Positions 14,101 to 20,761 of a stretch of DNA of 64,000 bases are shown here, in pieces. Each line of letters begins with the position of its first letter. Within the stretch, counting starts at the first letter, position 1. Under the pieces are notes generated by a model. That model was not told the DNA's origin and did not search any database. It saw only the letters and a program-made list of their open reading frames with translations. The translations under genes and the position numbers were made by a program. The DNA is from Chitinophagaceae bacterium (GTDB lineage: Bacteria > Bacteroidota > Bacteroidia > Cytophagales > Cytophagaceae), in contig JAQBNU010000098.1 of the NCBI GenBank assembly GCA_028288365.1, forward strand, positions 28,134 to 92,133. The letters are read 5' to 3'.

Positions 14101-17100
14101 CAGGTTGTAACGCGACTACATATACCTCAAACTCTTTGACCAACAAACAGGTTCCTGCACCATATAATTTTGATTTTTATATTCTGGGAACAGTTGCTAC
14201 GTCTGCTTGTAACACGGCTGACGAGCAAGTGAAATGGAAAGTGTCTGACCTCAACTATGTGGTAGCAACTGGAAATAGTCTTTCGAAAACTCAATCGAAT
14301 GGAAACTGGGATGGCGGAGCCGCTTCATGGAATACGGTCTCTAATAACGGTTATTTCCAATTCTCTACATCAGAAGTGAACACTGCAAAAATGGTTGGAT
14401 TAAGTACAACCAATGTCAATTCCAGTTATACTACTATTCAATATTGTTTTTACCTAGCCAATAACAGCGCATTGAGTATTTGGGAATCAGGCACCAACCG
14501 CGGCTCTTTCGGTAACTATGCCAGTACAGATGCATTTAAAATTTCGGTAGAGGCAAACGTGGTAAAATATTATAAAAATAACGTATTGCTTTACATTAGT
14601 ACGGTTACTCCAGTTTTACCTTTGCTTGCAGATGTATCTATTTATAATGTAGGAGGAACAGTAACTAATGCAGTAGTATCAAACTATAACACGGGTACCT
14701 TTACTGCAACAGCAGTTAATGCAGGTGCTTCTCCGAGTTATCAATGGAAATTAAATGGTGTAAATGTTGGTACGAACAGCAATACGTACACTAATACTAC
14801 ACTGGGTAGCAATGATGTGATTACTTGCGCCTTCACACCATCTCTTAGTGGCTGTAATACGGCTTCTTATATTTCTAACAGTATTACGAATATGACAGTA
14901 GGTAATCCTGTAGGAATAGACTTTTATGTTTTAGGTTCCGTTGTTAGTTCTTCCTGTTCTACGTCAGATGAACAAGTAAGATGGAAAACCTCCGATTATC
15001 AAAACGTACAAGGTAATGGTAATAACCTTACGAAGGTACAATCGGATGCCGTTTGGAATGGTGGAGCGGCTTCATGGAATACAGTAAGTAACAATGGCTA
15101 CTTTCAGTTTACAGCTTCCGAAACAAATAAACACAGAGTAGTTGGATTGAGCTCTTCAAATGCCAATTCTAATTACACAAGTATCCAGTATGCCTTTTAT
15201 CTTGTCAACACTGGATTGATACAAATCTATGAATCGGGAGTTTCACGTGGTACTTTTGGAGCATATCTAACGAACGATATTTTAAAAATTGCTGTGCAGT
15301 CAGGTGTTGTTAAATATTACCGAAACGGAAACTTGTTATATACAAGTGCTGTCGCACCAACATTGCCTTTATTGGTAGATGTTTCTATATATTCTCTGGG
15401 TGGAACAATCACCAATGCGATTGTTTCCAATCTTAGCTCAGGAACATTTAATGCGACAGCTAACAATGCCGGTGCATCACCCACTTTTCAATGGAAATTA
15501 AACGGAACAAATGTTGGTACGAATAGCAACACATACAGCAATGCTTCTTTGACAAATAATGATGTTGTTTCATGTGTATTGACTCCGAACCTACCTGGTT
15601 GTAGTGCGGCTACTTATACTTCTAATACCACTACCTACAGAGCGACCACTATCACTACGCAACCATTGACACAGTCAATTTGTACAGGTGGGTCTGCAAC
15701 CTTGAACGTAGTGGCAACAGGTAATAGTTTGAATTACCAATGGAGAAAAAATGGTGTTAACATTGTAGGTGCCACGACTTCTACTTTTGCCATTGCAGGT
15801 GCTACCGCTGCCAATGCTGGTAACTATGATGTCATTGTAAACACAGGCGGTTGTACAAGTAACGTGGCTGCGATTACCGTGTCAACGTTGAACCAATGGT
15901 CTGGTGCTACCAGCGCTGCTTGGGCCAATACTGCCAACTGGAGCTGTGGTATTATTCCAAATGCAGCAACAGACGTTATTGTTCCTTCAGCAGCGTTGAA
16001 TATGCCATTGATTACTACCAGTGTCAATGCAAACAACCTGACGATAAATACATCGGGTACATTAACGAATACATCGGGTACATTGAACCTCTATAGTAAT
16101 TTGGTGAACAACGGTACTTACACTGACAACGGTACAACAGCTTTTGTGGGTACTACCGCACAGAGTATAACAGGAGCTACCAATTTCAATAACCTGACGT
16201 TAAACAATGCTGCCGGGCTTACACTAAACAATGCCAGTACAGTGAAAGGGGTACTCACCTTGACGAACGGAACATTCACTACAAATAATAACCTCAACGT
16301 TGATTTGTACTGGGGCGCTATAGCCGGTACGGGTGCAGGGACGACAACCGGTAACATTCGTTTCTTCAAAATTATCTATGGTAACGGATACCATTACATC
16401 TCTTCTCCTCTTCCTGGTAGAACGGCTGCAGACTGGGATGATAACGTAACCATCAAGTTTGGTGCCAACAGCAACTTGTATTCCTACAACGAAACATTGC
16501 CTGATACAAACATGAAAGTAGGATGGACTCCTGTGACATCTACTTCTACTGCCTTGCAAACCATGACAGGTTATGCGTTGTACTTCAAGTTATACAATAC
16601 GGTATTGGATGTGAGTGGACCTTATACACACAATCCTGGAACGTTAACCAGTGTAACGTTGACCAATACTAAATCTACTACACCATTCTTCAAACCTGCA
16701 TCTGACGGTTGGAACCATATCGGTAACCCTTATCCTACTACATTGGATTGGAGCGCTGCAGGCTGGACGAAAACAGGTATTGACAACGCAGTATATTATT
16801 GGGATTCACATGCCTTAAGGTTTGCGTCGTATGTTTCTGGTGTGGGTAATAACGGCGGAACACAATATATTCCTTCTATGCAGGGCTTCTTTGTAAAAGT
16901 AACAACCTCTGGAGGTACAGGTTCTCTTGCTATGACCAACAGTGTGCGTACTACACCTACAAACAAAGATGTATGGAGAACATCGTCAGAAGATCATATT
17001 CTTCGCTTGACGACATCAAGCTCAACGTTCGACGATGAAACAATCATCCGATTCATGGACGACGCTACTGATACCTTAGATAGTCAATACGATGCCTATA

Positions 17101-17684
17101 AGTTGATGAACGGCGGACAAACGCCTTCATTCTATAGTTATTACAACGCGAATGAGTACGCCATTAATAGTTTACCTTCGATCGCTATCGATAGAACAAT
17201 TCCGTTGAAACTGAATACCGCTTTCAATGGCAGCTATACCTTCACAGCGGACTTAACTGGATTTGAAGATGTAGATTCTATCCTCTTTATAGATCAGGCA
17301 CAGAATGTAAGGCAGGATCTTAAAATCAATCCAACATACACTGTAGATCTGATCACAGGCAACATCGCCAATAGGTTCTTTATCAATTATAAAAACCAAC
17401 CAGATGTAGTCACAGGGGATACGCCTTCTAGCCAATCGTCTGGGATAGATGTCTTCGGATTGGAACAAAAAGTGACGGTGAAGTTCAACGATACAAAAAT
17501 CGGCAATGCTGACATCAGGATATTCGACATAAAAGGTAATGCAGTATATGCTCTTAAAAATCAAAACGTATCTTCTGGTCTCGTGGAAATTAATCTTCCA
17601 ACGATAAGCACCGGTGTGTATGTCGTGAAAATTGAATCCGGCCAAGCTTCCAAAACACAGGAAGTCATCTTGATGGCAAAATAA
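2106..17684 (+). CDS. giant T9SS-secreted repeat protein, 18 lectin-like/Ig-like units
   Basis: A 5192-residue protein of roughly half a megadalton. ATG at 2106 begins a clear signal peptide (MKISNYLITN..., hydrophobic FAFILSFLFFI, cleavage after SALG). A TTG 18 bp upstream is less likely. Residues ~32-4514 hold 18 tandem units of 248-251 residues. Each unit has a ~165-residue jelly-roll/concanavalin-like part (SACN..EEQV.WK, NGNWDGGAASWNTVSNNGY, GLSTTNANANYTSIQYAFYL, VVKYYQNGNLLYIS, PTLPLLVDVSI) and an ~85-residue Ig-like part (SPSYQWKLNGTNVGTNS, NDVVTCVLTPNL.GC). A separate Ig-like domain (~4514-4594), a beta-rich region (from ~4595) and a type A T9SS sorting domain (~5116-5192, DIRIFDIKGNAVY, GVYVVKIESG) follow. 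The first unit is the most divergent. T9SS export is a firm inference. A role in surface adhesion or glycan binding is inferred from architecture; the ligand is unknown. I see no strong promoter upstream. The gene has no operon partner. Confidence 0.9.
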   Translation: MKISNYLITNVKYCFAFILSFLFFIQQSALGQCNFTVSPSASSYGCYTTLEDVVWSSVVNTTASANDLSKTSGGSAWNGGAFSTASVYNNGYVETVVSEVNTARAIGLSNTNPDATNTSILFAVYLRSDGTLEVDESGTSRGNFGGYNSGDTIRVKVERGRIKYYKNSTLLYVSNLTPTLPLFVDNSINTTAGTLKKVVIGNLSNGSFKATAAAPGAGTGPTYQWKLNGSNVGTNSATYSNTALALNDVLTCVLTPGSGACSASPATSNNVKIKFKTSFNYGDFYITTSPSVSACNEAVAEVVWDSLSTNLNVAGNSLTKIQSNGNWDGGAASLNTVSNNGYFQFTALETTKLRAAGLSTTNANSNYTTIQYAFYLSAAGALQIYETGVSKGTFGTYTTGDLLKVAVQGGVVKYYQNGNLLYISASAPTLPLLVDVSINNSAGTISNALISNYSTGVFNAVATSAGSSPVYQWKLNGSNVGTNSSTYSNASLNSNDVVTCLLTPNLVGCATSTYSANNITYKSIPVSSSNIEFYVQGTPATSACFAGEEQVRWKASDLNYVIASTNNLSKFQSNGNWDGGAASWNTVSNNGYFQFTATETNTLRAAGLSTANANANFNTIQYAFYLTAAGAVQIQESGTNRGTFGTYIGGDIFKITVESSLVKYYQNGNLLYISTVAPTLPLLVDVSINSINGTITGALVSNYSSGTYTATATNAGPSPTYQWQLNGSNVGTNSITYTNTSMVLGDDITCILTPNITGCSTSSNITSNSVVNKAVTVSSSIEFYIQGLVASSACSSPEEQVRWKNSDLNFVQSNGNNLIKIQSDGNWDGGAASWNTVSNNGYLQFTATETNKSRMVGLSTTNTNSNFTSIQYAIYLLNSGAIQIYESGTGRGGFGTYASNDVFRVAVDNNVVKYYQNGNLLYISAVAPTLPLLVDVSINNSGGTVTNAVVANYNVGSFAATAINAGSTPSYQWQVNGSNVGTNSATYTNVSLNVNDIVMCILTPSLAGCVGTTTYASNSITNKALSTPSTIDFYIQGTTSTAACNIAEEQVKWKTSDFNYVVVTSGNNLSKFQSNGNWDGGAASWNTVADNGYLQFTATEINTFRAIGLSTTNANNNYTSIQYAFYLNNSGGVQITESGTNRGTFGTYNTNDVFAITVEAGVVKYYQNTALLYISNITPTLPMLVDVSLYNTGATIANAVVGNYSTGSFIASATNAGASPSYQWKLNGSNVGTNIATYTNTGLAVNDVVTCVLTPNLGGCTSTTYNSNTITNKTLVNSTNLEFYIQGTAATAACNTTDEEVRWKLSDLSNVQASGNDLTKIQSDGNWDGGAASWNMVANNGYLQFTAAETTKGRMIGLSTTNANSNYTSIQYAFYLLSNSTIQIYESGNSQASPGSYNTGDIFKITVENNIVKYYQNGTLLYTSSTPPTLPMLVDVSIKNAGGTVLDAFVSNYNVGVFTATATNAGTSPAYQWQLNGANVGTNSATYTNTALNNSDVVSCILTPNIIGCTGKQYVSNNIINKSIAAPANLEFYIQSTVATSACSIGEEQVKWKVSDFNYVTGSNNNLVKVQSDGNWDGGAASWNTVANNGYFQFTASETNTSRMGGLSTTNTNSSYTSIQYAFYLLNTGSLQIYESGTSRGTFGTYTTNDIFKISVEAGVVKYYQNGNLLYISGVTPTLPMLVDISIKNVGGTITNALVGNYSSGTYTATALNAGATPSYQWKLNGANVGTNSASYTNAALAINDVLSCTLVPNLPGCGTALYSSNNITNKSTSASSSIEFYVQGTPTVSACLTAEEQVRWKVSDLNNVQASGNSLSKVQSNGNWDGGAASWNTVSNNGYFKFIASETNKSRMAGLSTTNADANYTSIQYAFYLVNTGSLGIYESGTSKGTFGTYNTNDTLQISVEASVVKYYQNGNLLYISSVAPTLPMLVDVSINGISGTITNAVVSNYNNGSFTATATNAGVTPAYQWKLNGTNVGTNSSTYTNTTLALNDVITCVLTPNLSGCGASTYTSNSVTNKSIKSPVSIDFYIQGTPVASACNTADEQVRWKTSDFNNVKATGNSLIKTQSNGNWDGGAASLNTVSNNGYFQFTATEVNTARMAGLSTTNPDASYTSIQYAFYLTSTGSLQIYESGTNKGAFSTYLTNDVLKISVEANTVKYYQNGNLLYISTVAPVLPLLVDVSINYTGGTITNAIVSNFNTGTFTATATNAGASPTYQWQLNGTNVGTNSATYTNTSLNTNDVLTCTLNPNLAGCTGTVYTSNTITNKTVTAPSSIDFYVTGTAVATACNILVEQVKWKSSDLTNVTASTNNLTKLQSNGNWDGGAASWNAVSNNGYLAFNLGETTNYKAIGLSNTNADANYTSIQYGFYLTNTGSLQIVESGTNRGAFSSYTISDTLRISVESSVVKYYQNSTLLYVSTVAPTLPLLVDVSIYNSNATIKNVTVNNYNAGSFTAAATNAGASPTYQWKLNGTNVGTNSSTYTNAALANNDIVTCVLTPSLGGCTTSTYASNSSTNKTAPIPTNVDFYVRGNVGASTCNSIAEEQVKWKITDLTSNVVSSTNNLNKIQSGGNWDGGAASWNTVSNNGYFQFTATETSTARMGGLSATNADANFTSIQYAIYLTNAGAVQIYESGSGRGTFGTYVSGDVMKVAVESNVVKYYRNSVLLYVSAVVPTLPLLVDVSINSTNGTITNAVVGNFTTNTFTAAATNAGASPSYQWKLNGGNVGTNSSTYTNTALNVGDLVTCVLTTNTAGCGSLSYTSNIVTEKLGPVPTNLDFYIKGTPVVTSCNLAEEQVKWKITDVSATVQATTNNLYKSTSNNAWDGGAASWNTVSNNGFLQFTASETNKSRVVGLSTTNVDANYTSIQYGVYLLSTAALQVVESGTNRGSFGTYAANDVFKVSVETNIVKYYKNGTVFYTSAVVPVLPLLVDVSIFHTGGTVTNALVSNYNAGTFTAAAVNAGASPSYQWQLNGNNVGTNSTTYTNASLSISDVVTCILTPNLAGCALPTVNSNVITNRSTAAPAAVEFYILGTASASACAIAEEQVRWKVSDLVNVVATGNSLNKTTSNGSWNGGAASWNMVSNNGYLQFTATETNKYRMIGLSTTNADANYTSIQYAIYLQASGSIHIFESGVDKGAFTTYSTNDVFRVAVESSVVKYYKNGTLLYISTVAPVLPMLVDVSIYNTGGTVTNAVVGNLNVGSFTATALNAGTNPIYQWKVNGTNVGTSSTTYSNTALVANDVVTCVLTPDLGTCSLTNYTSNTITDKTITTSTGSDFYIQGTASVSACNSAEEQVIWKTSDLNNTQATTNNLSKIQSGGNWDGGAASWNTVKDNGYFQFTATEVNKSRMAGLSTTNADASYTSIQYAYYLVNNSTVQIYESGNYKGSFGTYITGDVFKIALEASVVKYYQNGNLMYISTVAPVLPMLVDVSINSTGGTITNAVVSNYNVGTFTATATNVGASPVYQWKLNGTNVGTNSNTYTNTALSNGDVVTCSLVPNLGGCTTTNYTSNSITNRALSAPVGIDFYIQGVVATSACNTAEEQVKWKTSDFSNVQASGNNLNKIQSNSSWDGGAASWNTVSNNGYFQFTATEINKYRAVGLSTTNANANYTSIQYAFYLTSSGTVQIQESGNYRGSFGTYATNDLFKVAVEAGVVKYYKNGVLLYISTIAPTLPMLVDVSIYNTGGTVTNAIVSNYNAGSFAAIATNAGPSPSYQWKVNGTNVGTSSTYTNTALNPNDVLTCTLSPNLGGCSTTIYTSNSITDKVITNPTNLDFYIQGVVATAACNTVDEQVKWKISDLSNVQASTNNLSKIQSNGNWDGGAASWNTVSNNGYLQFTATETNEARVIGLSTTNADANYTTIQYAIYLLSNSTVQIQESGTSRGTMSTYVTGDVFKVAVEAGVIKYYQNTNLLYTSSIAPTLPLLVDVSINNVGGTVTNAIVSNYNTGTFSATSINAGASPSYQWKLNGTNVGTNSSTYSNVALNANDIITCVLTPNLAGCNATTYTSNSLTNKQVPAPYNFDFYILGTVATSACNTADEQVKWKVSDLNYVVATGNSLSKTQSNGNWDGGAASWNTVSNNGYFQFSTSEVNTAKMVGLSTTNVNSSYTTIQYCFYLANNSALSIWESGTNRGSFGNYASTDAFKISVEANVVKYYKNNVLLYISTVTPVLPLLADVSIYNVGGTVTNAVVSNYNTGTFTATAVNAGASPSYQWKLNGVNVGTNSNTYTNTTLGSNDVITCAFTPSLSGCNTASYISNSITNMTVGNPVGIDFYVLGSVVSSSCSTSDEQVRWKTSDYQNVQGNGNNLTKVQSDAVWNGGAASWNTVSNNGYFQFTASETNKHRVVGLSSSNANSNYTSIQYAFYLVNTGLIQIYESGVSRGTFGAYLTNDILKIAVQSGVVKYYRNGNLLYTSAVAPTLPLLVDVSIYSLGGTITNAIVSNLSSGTFNATANNAGASPTFQWKLNGTNVGTNSNTYSNASLTNNDVVSCVLTPNLPGCSAATYTSNTTTYRATTITTQPLTQSICTGGSATLNVVATGNSLNYQWRKNGVNIVGATTSTFAIAGATAANAGNYDVIVNTGGCTSNVAAITVSTLNQWSGATSAAWANTANWSCGIIPNAATDVIVPSAALNMPLITTSVNANNLTINTSGTLTNTSGTLNLYSNLVNNGTYTDNGTTAFVGTTAQSITGATNFNNLTLNNAAGLTLNNASTVKGVLTLTNGTFTTNNNLNVDLYWGAIAGTGAGTTTGNIRFFKIIYGNGYHYISSPLPGRTAADWDDNVTIKFGANSNLYSYNETLPDTNMKVGWTPVTSTSTALQTMTGYALYFKLYNTVLDVSGPYTHNPGTLTSVTLTNTKSTTPFFKPASDGWNHIGNPYPTTLDWSAAGWTKTGIDNAVYYWDSHALRFASYVSGVGNNGGTQYIPSMQGFFVKVTTSGGTGSLAMTNSVRTTPTNKDVWRTSSEDHILRLTTSSSTFDDETIIRFMDDATDTLDSQYDAYKLMNGGQTPSFYSYYNANEYAINSLPSIAIDRTIPLKLNTAFNGSYTFTADLTGFEDVDSILFIDQAQNVRQDLKINPTYTVDLITGNIANRFFINYKNQPDVVTGDTPSSQSSGIDVFGLEQKVTVKFNDTKIGNADIRIFDIKGNAVYALKNQNVSSGLVEINLPTISTGVYVVKIESGQASKTQEVILMAK
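2200..15645 (+). repeat. 18-unit in-frame tandem repeat array (~747 bp period)
   Basis: The codon preceding the conserved Trp of the W-(D/N)-G-G-A motif falls at 2331, 3081, 3831, 4581, 5334, 6081, 6828, 7575, 8322, 9069, 9822, 10572, 11319, 12066, 12813, 13557, 14304 and 15051. All 17 intervals are 744-753 bp and multiples of three. Units are strongly alike in protein sequence but use different synonymous codons for the same residues, so the DNA is less repetitive than the protein. Units 11 and 12 share an exact 35-bp block (9834-9868 and 10584-10618). Confidence 0.95.
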
Positions 17685-17715
17685 AATTCATCGCATCGTT
17701 CACCAATTAGTTTCA

Positions 17716-17771
17716 CTTCTTACAAATAAAAAACCCTTGGTTTCTACCAAGGGTTTTTTATTTGTAAGAAG
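17716..17771. terminator. bidirectional rho-independent terminator, 25-bp perfect arms
   Basis: A perfect inverted repeat with 25-bp arms (17716-17740 and 17747-17771) and a 6-base loop TTTCTA. The core is AACCCTTGG/CCAAGGGTT flanked by A-tracts and T-tracts, so it can terminate transcription in both directions. It sits between the convergent giant gene and pgi, where a shared terminator is expected. Confidence 0.9.
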
Positions 17772-17790
17772 TAGAGTAGATGTTATGTTC

Positions 17791-19434
17791 TTATTTCCAT
17801 TGCTTGTATAAATTGATCAATGCATTGGTAGAGGCATCGTGCGAACTGATGGTGCCATTGCTTTCCAACTCTGGTAATATCTTTTTGGCCAATTGTTTAC
17901 CTAGCTCTACACCCCACTGGTCAAAGGCATTGACACCCCACACCACACTTTGTACATATATTTTTTGTTCGTACATCGCAAGCAATGCACCCAATACATG
18001 CGGTGTGATTTTTTTCGCAAGGAAAGAATTGGTTGGTCTGTTTCCAGTGAAAACTTTATGAGGTATTAATTCAGCAACGGCTTCTTTGCTGAGTCCTTCT
18101 TTTTCCAATTCAGCTTTTACTTCTTCCGCTGTTTTGCCGGTCATGAGCGCTTCTGTTTGCGCAAAAAAGTTGGCCAGCAATTTAGGATGATGATCAGAAA
18201 TAGGATTATGAGATTTTGCAGGAGCTATAAAATCACAAGGAATTAATTTCGTGCCTTGGTGGATCAATTGGTAGAATGCGTGCTGACCGTTGGTACCAGG
18301 CTCTCCCCAGATGATAGGTCCGGTAGAGTAGTTGACACTTGTTCCGTCTTTTTGTACGCCTTTACCGTTACTTTCCATATCGCCTTGTTGGAAGTAAGCA
18401 GCAAAGCGGTGCATGTATTGATCGTAAGGAAGAATAGCATGAGAATCCGCACCATGGAAATTATTGTACCACACGCCAAGCATAGCCAATACTACAGGAA
18501 TATTTTTATCCCAGGCTGTAGTCTTGAAGTGCATGTCCATGTCGTGTGCGCCGCTCAACAATTCTTCGAAATGGTCGAAGCCTATGTATAACGCAATAGA
18601 TAATCCGATCGCTGACCACAACGAATAACGTCCGCCTACCCAATCCCAGAATTCAAACATGTTGTCTGTATCGATGCCGAAAGCAGACACTGCTTTCGCA
18701 TTGGTAGAAAGTGCCACGAAATGTTTGGCAATCGCAGCGTTGTCTGCTTTGGATGTACTCAGGAACCAAGCCCTTGCAGATTCAGCATTGGTAAGGGTTT
18801 CCTGTGTAGTAAATGTTTTAGAAGCAACAATGAATAAAGTAGTTTCAGGATTCAAATGCTTTACCGCTTCGGCCATGTGCGTACCATCGACGTTAGAAAC
18901 AAAGTGCAAATTCAGGTTGGCTTGTCCGTAAGGTTTCAATGCTTCTGTCACCATGTATGGTCCAAGATCAGAACCACCGATCCCGATGTTGACGATATCT
19001 GTCATGGCTTTACCTGAAAATCCTTTCCATGCACCACTGCGTACTTTTTCTGTAAAGACGTTCATCTTTGCCAATACCTGATTGATATCCGGCATGACAT
19101 CTTTGCCATCTGAATAAATAGGTGTGTTGGAACGATTGCGCAGCGCGACATGTAGCACAGAACGTTTTTCTGTGTTGTTGATTTTATCTCCGGCAAACAT
19201 CGCATCAATGGCTTCTCTCAATTTGACTTCGTCAGCCAATTGAGAAAATAATTTCATCGTGGTTTCATTGATTCTGTTTTTGGAGAAATCTACATATAAA
19301 TCTTTCCACTGTATAGAAAATGCATTGGCTCTGCCGGGATTGCTTTTAAAGCTGTCTCGCAAGTGTTGGTCTTTCGTCTCCTGATAATGTTTTTCAAGGG
19401 CTTTCCAGGCAGGCAAATTCAAAAGGTCTTTCAT
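17791..19434 (-). CDS. pgi: glucose-6-phosphate isomerase
   Basis: Interconverts glucose-6-phosphate and fructose-6-phosphate in glycolysis and gluconeogenesis (cytoplasm). The 547 residues match the ~550 of the long bacterial family. Visible motifs: [16 protein letters not shown], the phosphate-binding [47 protein letters not shown] carrying the catalytic Glu and His, and [12 protein letters not shown] carrying the catalytic Lys. The start [13 protein letters not shown] fits the family. It is convergent with the giant gene through a shared terminator. Both pgi and manA, which feed fructose-6-phosphate, flank the giant gene, but nothing links them in one transcript. Confidence 0.97.
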   Translation of the reverse strand: MKDLLNLPAWKALEKHYQETKDQHLRDSFKSNPGRANAFSIQWKDLYVDFSKNRINETTMKLFSQLADEVKLREAIDAMFAGDKINNTEKRSVLHVALRNRSNTPIYSDGKDVMPDINQVLAKMNVFTEKVRSGAWKGFSGKAMTDIVNIGIGGSDLGPYMVTEALKPYGQANLNLHFVSNVDGTHMAEAVKHLNPETTLFIVASKTFTTQETLTNAESARAWFLSTSKADNAAIAKHFVALSTNAKAVSAFGIDTDNMFEFWDWVGGRYSLWSAIGLSIALYIGFDHFEELLSGAHDMDMHFKTTAWDKNIPVVLAMLGVWYNNFHGADSHAILPYDQYMHRFAAYFQQGDMESNGKGVQKDGTSVNYSTGPIIWGEPGTNGQHAFYQLIHQGTKLIPCDFIAPAKSHNPISDHHPKLLANFFAQTEALMTGKTAEEVKAELEKEGLSKEAVAELIPHKVFTGNRPTNSFLAKKITPHVLGALLAMYEQKIYVQSVVWGVNAFDQWGVELGKQLAKKILPELESNGTISSHDASTNALINLYKQWK

Positions 19435-19595
19435 AGATAATGTTTTTCAGTTCATAATTATGTCTGGCAACTTAAGAAAAAAATAGAATTTAAAAAAAGT
19501 GAATTATATGCTGTAATCAGTGAATGGTAAATGAAATGATAATAGTGATACTAATACTGCGTTAAAGTAAAACTTTGGTCAGGATGTTTTGTGCA

Positions 19596-20534
19596 CTATT
19601 TTGTACCTGGTCTGGTAACTTTTTTCTTTTGCAATCTTTTTTTAATAGGATCTTCTTCTACCGAGCCCGCTTCTACCGGTTTTCCGTCCATTATGATGAG
19701 GTTGCCGCGCTCATTCCATTCTTTCATGACGACCGGTTCTTTTTGTTCCTCGTAGCCGCTTTCTCCGTAAAGTAATTCTCTTTGTCGCTTGTCGGTGTTG
19801 TCAAAATATTCTACCCATGTGCCGATGCGACGACCGTTTTCGTATTGACCTTTTAGTTTGATATTCCCTTTTTCGGAGAATAAATAATAATCTCCTTCTT
19901 TCAAACCGTAAGCATAAGGAATCACTTCGTGTGGTCTTTTACGTTCGTTGTCAAAGTACTCTATCTTTGCTTCTTTGGGCCATCCACGGAAATATTTTGT
20001 CTTACCGATGAGGATGGATTTTTTATCGTATTTTTCCCAGCGAGCATTTTTTGTGCCGATGTAAAAAACTCCTTCTTCTATGATTTCCCCGTTGTACATC
20101 CGCTTGTAAGGGCCGTGTAGGATGCGGTAATTTTTGCGTTTCCCTTCTTCAATTTTACTGACCTTTTTGATTTTACCGGCAGTAATATCAAAAACATAAA
20201 TTTCAGGAACGAAGGCATTCGGTTCTCTGTATTTTTTCAGTGTAAAAAACAATTCTACTGTTACTCGTTCTCCATCACCTGCTCGTGTAAAGCCGCGTCT
20301 GGTCTTGATGCCGTAGAATGTTTTTTTCTTGCCTTTCTTTTTCTTGTTCTTACCTTTTTTACGCAAGTAAGCATTCACTGTATCCGCACCCATATCGATC
20401 TCAGGTATGGAATCTGTTTCTATCACATAAAACACATCTTTTTTCTTGGGCGGATTGGCTGGCGCCTGCGCAAAGAGCAGCGTGCCGGACAACAGGCAAA
20501 GAATAAAGACAGGAATGAAATAGTTCAGGCGCAT
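19596..20534 (-). CDS. exported MORN-variant repeat protein, unknown function
   Basis: A 312-residue protein with a signal peptide (MRLNYFIPVFILCLLSG, cleavage near FAQA). The mature N-terminus is very basic (KKGKNKKKKGKKK, residues ~60-72). The centre and C-terminus carry MORN-variant-like repeats of the type G.Y...NG...EGVFY.GTK.ARWEKYD, KEGDYYLFSEKGNIKLKGQY and NGRRIGTWVEYFD, seen in many secreted or periplasmic Bacteroidota proteins. No catalytic motif is visible. It lies between htpG and pgi on the same strand, but the htpG terminator and a 161-bp gap before pgi suggest its own transcript. The function is unknown; a structural or envelope role is a guess. Confidence 0.7.
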   Translation of the reverse strand: MRLNYFIPVFILCLLSGTLLFAQAPANPPKKKDVFYVIETDSIPEIDMGADTVNAYLRKKGKNKKKKGKKKTFYGIKTRRGFTRAGDGERVTVELFFTLKKYREPNAFVPEIYVFDITAGKIKKVSKIEEGKRKNYRILHGPYKRMYNGEIIEEGVFYIGTKNARWEKYDKKSILIGKTKYFRGWPKEAKIEYFDNERKRPHEVIPYAYGLKEGDYYLFSEKGNIKLKGQYENGRRIGTWVEYFDNTDKRQRELLYGESGYEEQKEPVVMKEWNERGNLIIMDGKPVEAGSVEEDPIKKRLQKKKVTRPGTK

Positions 20535-20589
20535 AGCGTATTCAAAACGATGCTAATATAGAAAAATTATGCATGGTCTTAATATAAAA

Positions 20590-20620
20590 AGGCTCGTTCT
20601 TTTTTGGTAAAAACGAGCCT
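20590..20620 (-). terminator. terminator downstream of htpG
   Basis: Read on the minus strand, AGGCTCGTT pairs with AACGAGCCT across a ~13-base loop and is followed by TTTTTATATT. This is a standard rho-independent terminator. It lies beyond the paired-palindrome repeat that follows htpG, so that repeat is probably in the htpG 3' untranslated region. Confidence 0.75.
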
Positions 20621-20632
20621 CGATATTTACTT

Positions 20633-20751
20633 CTTGTTGGCGTCTCGCCAACAAGTGATAGTATAGAACGGGTCTAGCAATTTTACTAAATGACTCTGTA
20701 TAGAGTTTTATACAAACAGGTGTTGGCGTCCCGAAGTCTCGGGACAACACC
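20633..20751. repeat. paired-palindrome intergenic repeat, variant copy
   Basis: The first palindrome (20633-20655, core TTGGCGTCTCGCCAA) is the same as in the three other copies. The second (20719-20751) begins TGTTGGCGTCCCGA but has become a longer hairpin with GTCCCGA/TCGGGAC arms. The 63-base spacer does not match the conserved spacer of the other copies, so this is a diverged or composite member. It lies between htpG and its terminator. Confidence 0.7.
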
Positions 20752-20761
20752 AAGTCTTTTA

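Noticed and set aside
2200..15645. 747-bp periodicity as a CRISPR-like or satellite array
   Set aside because: The period is in frame, codes for conserved protein domains and lacks identical DNA repeats with spacers.
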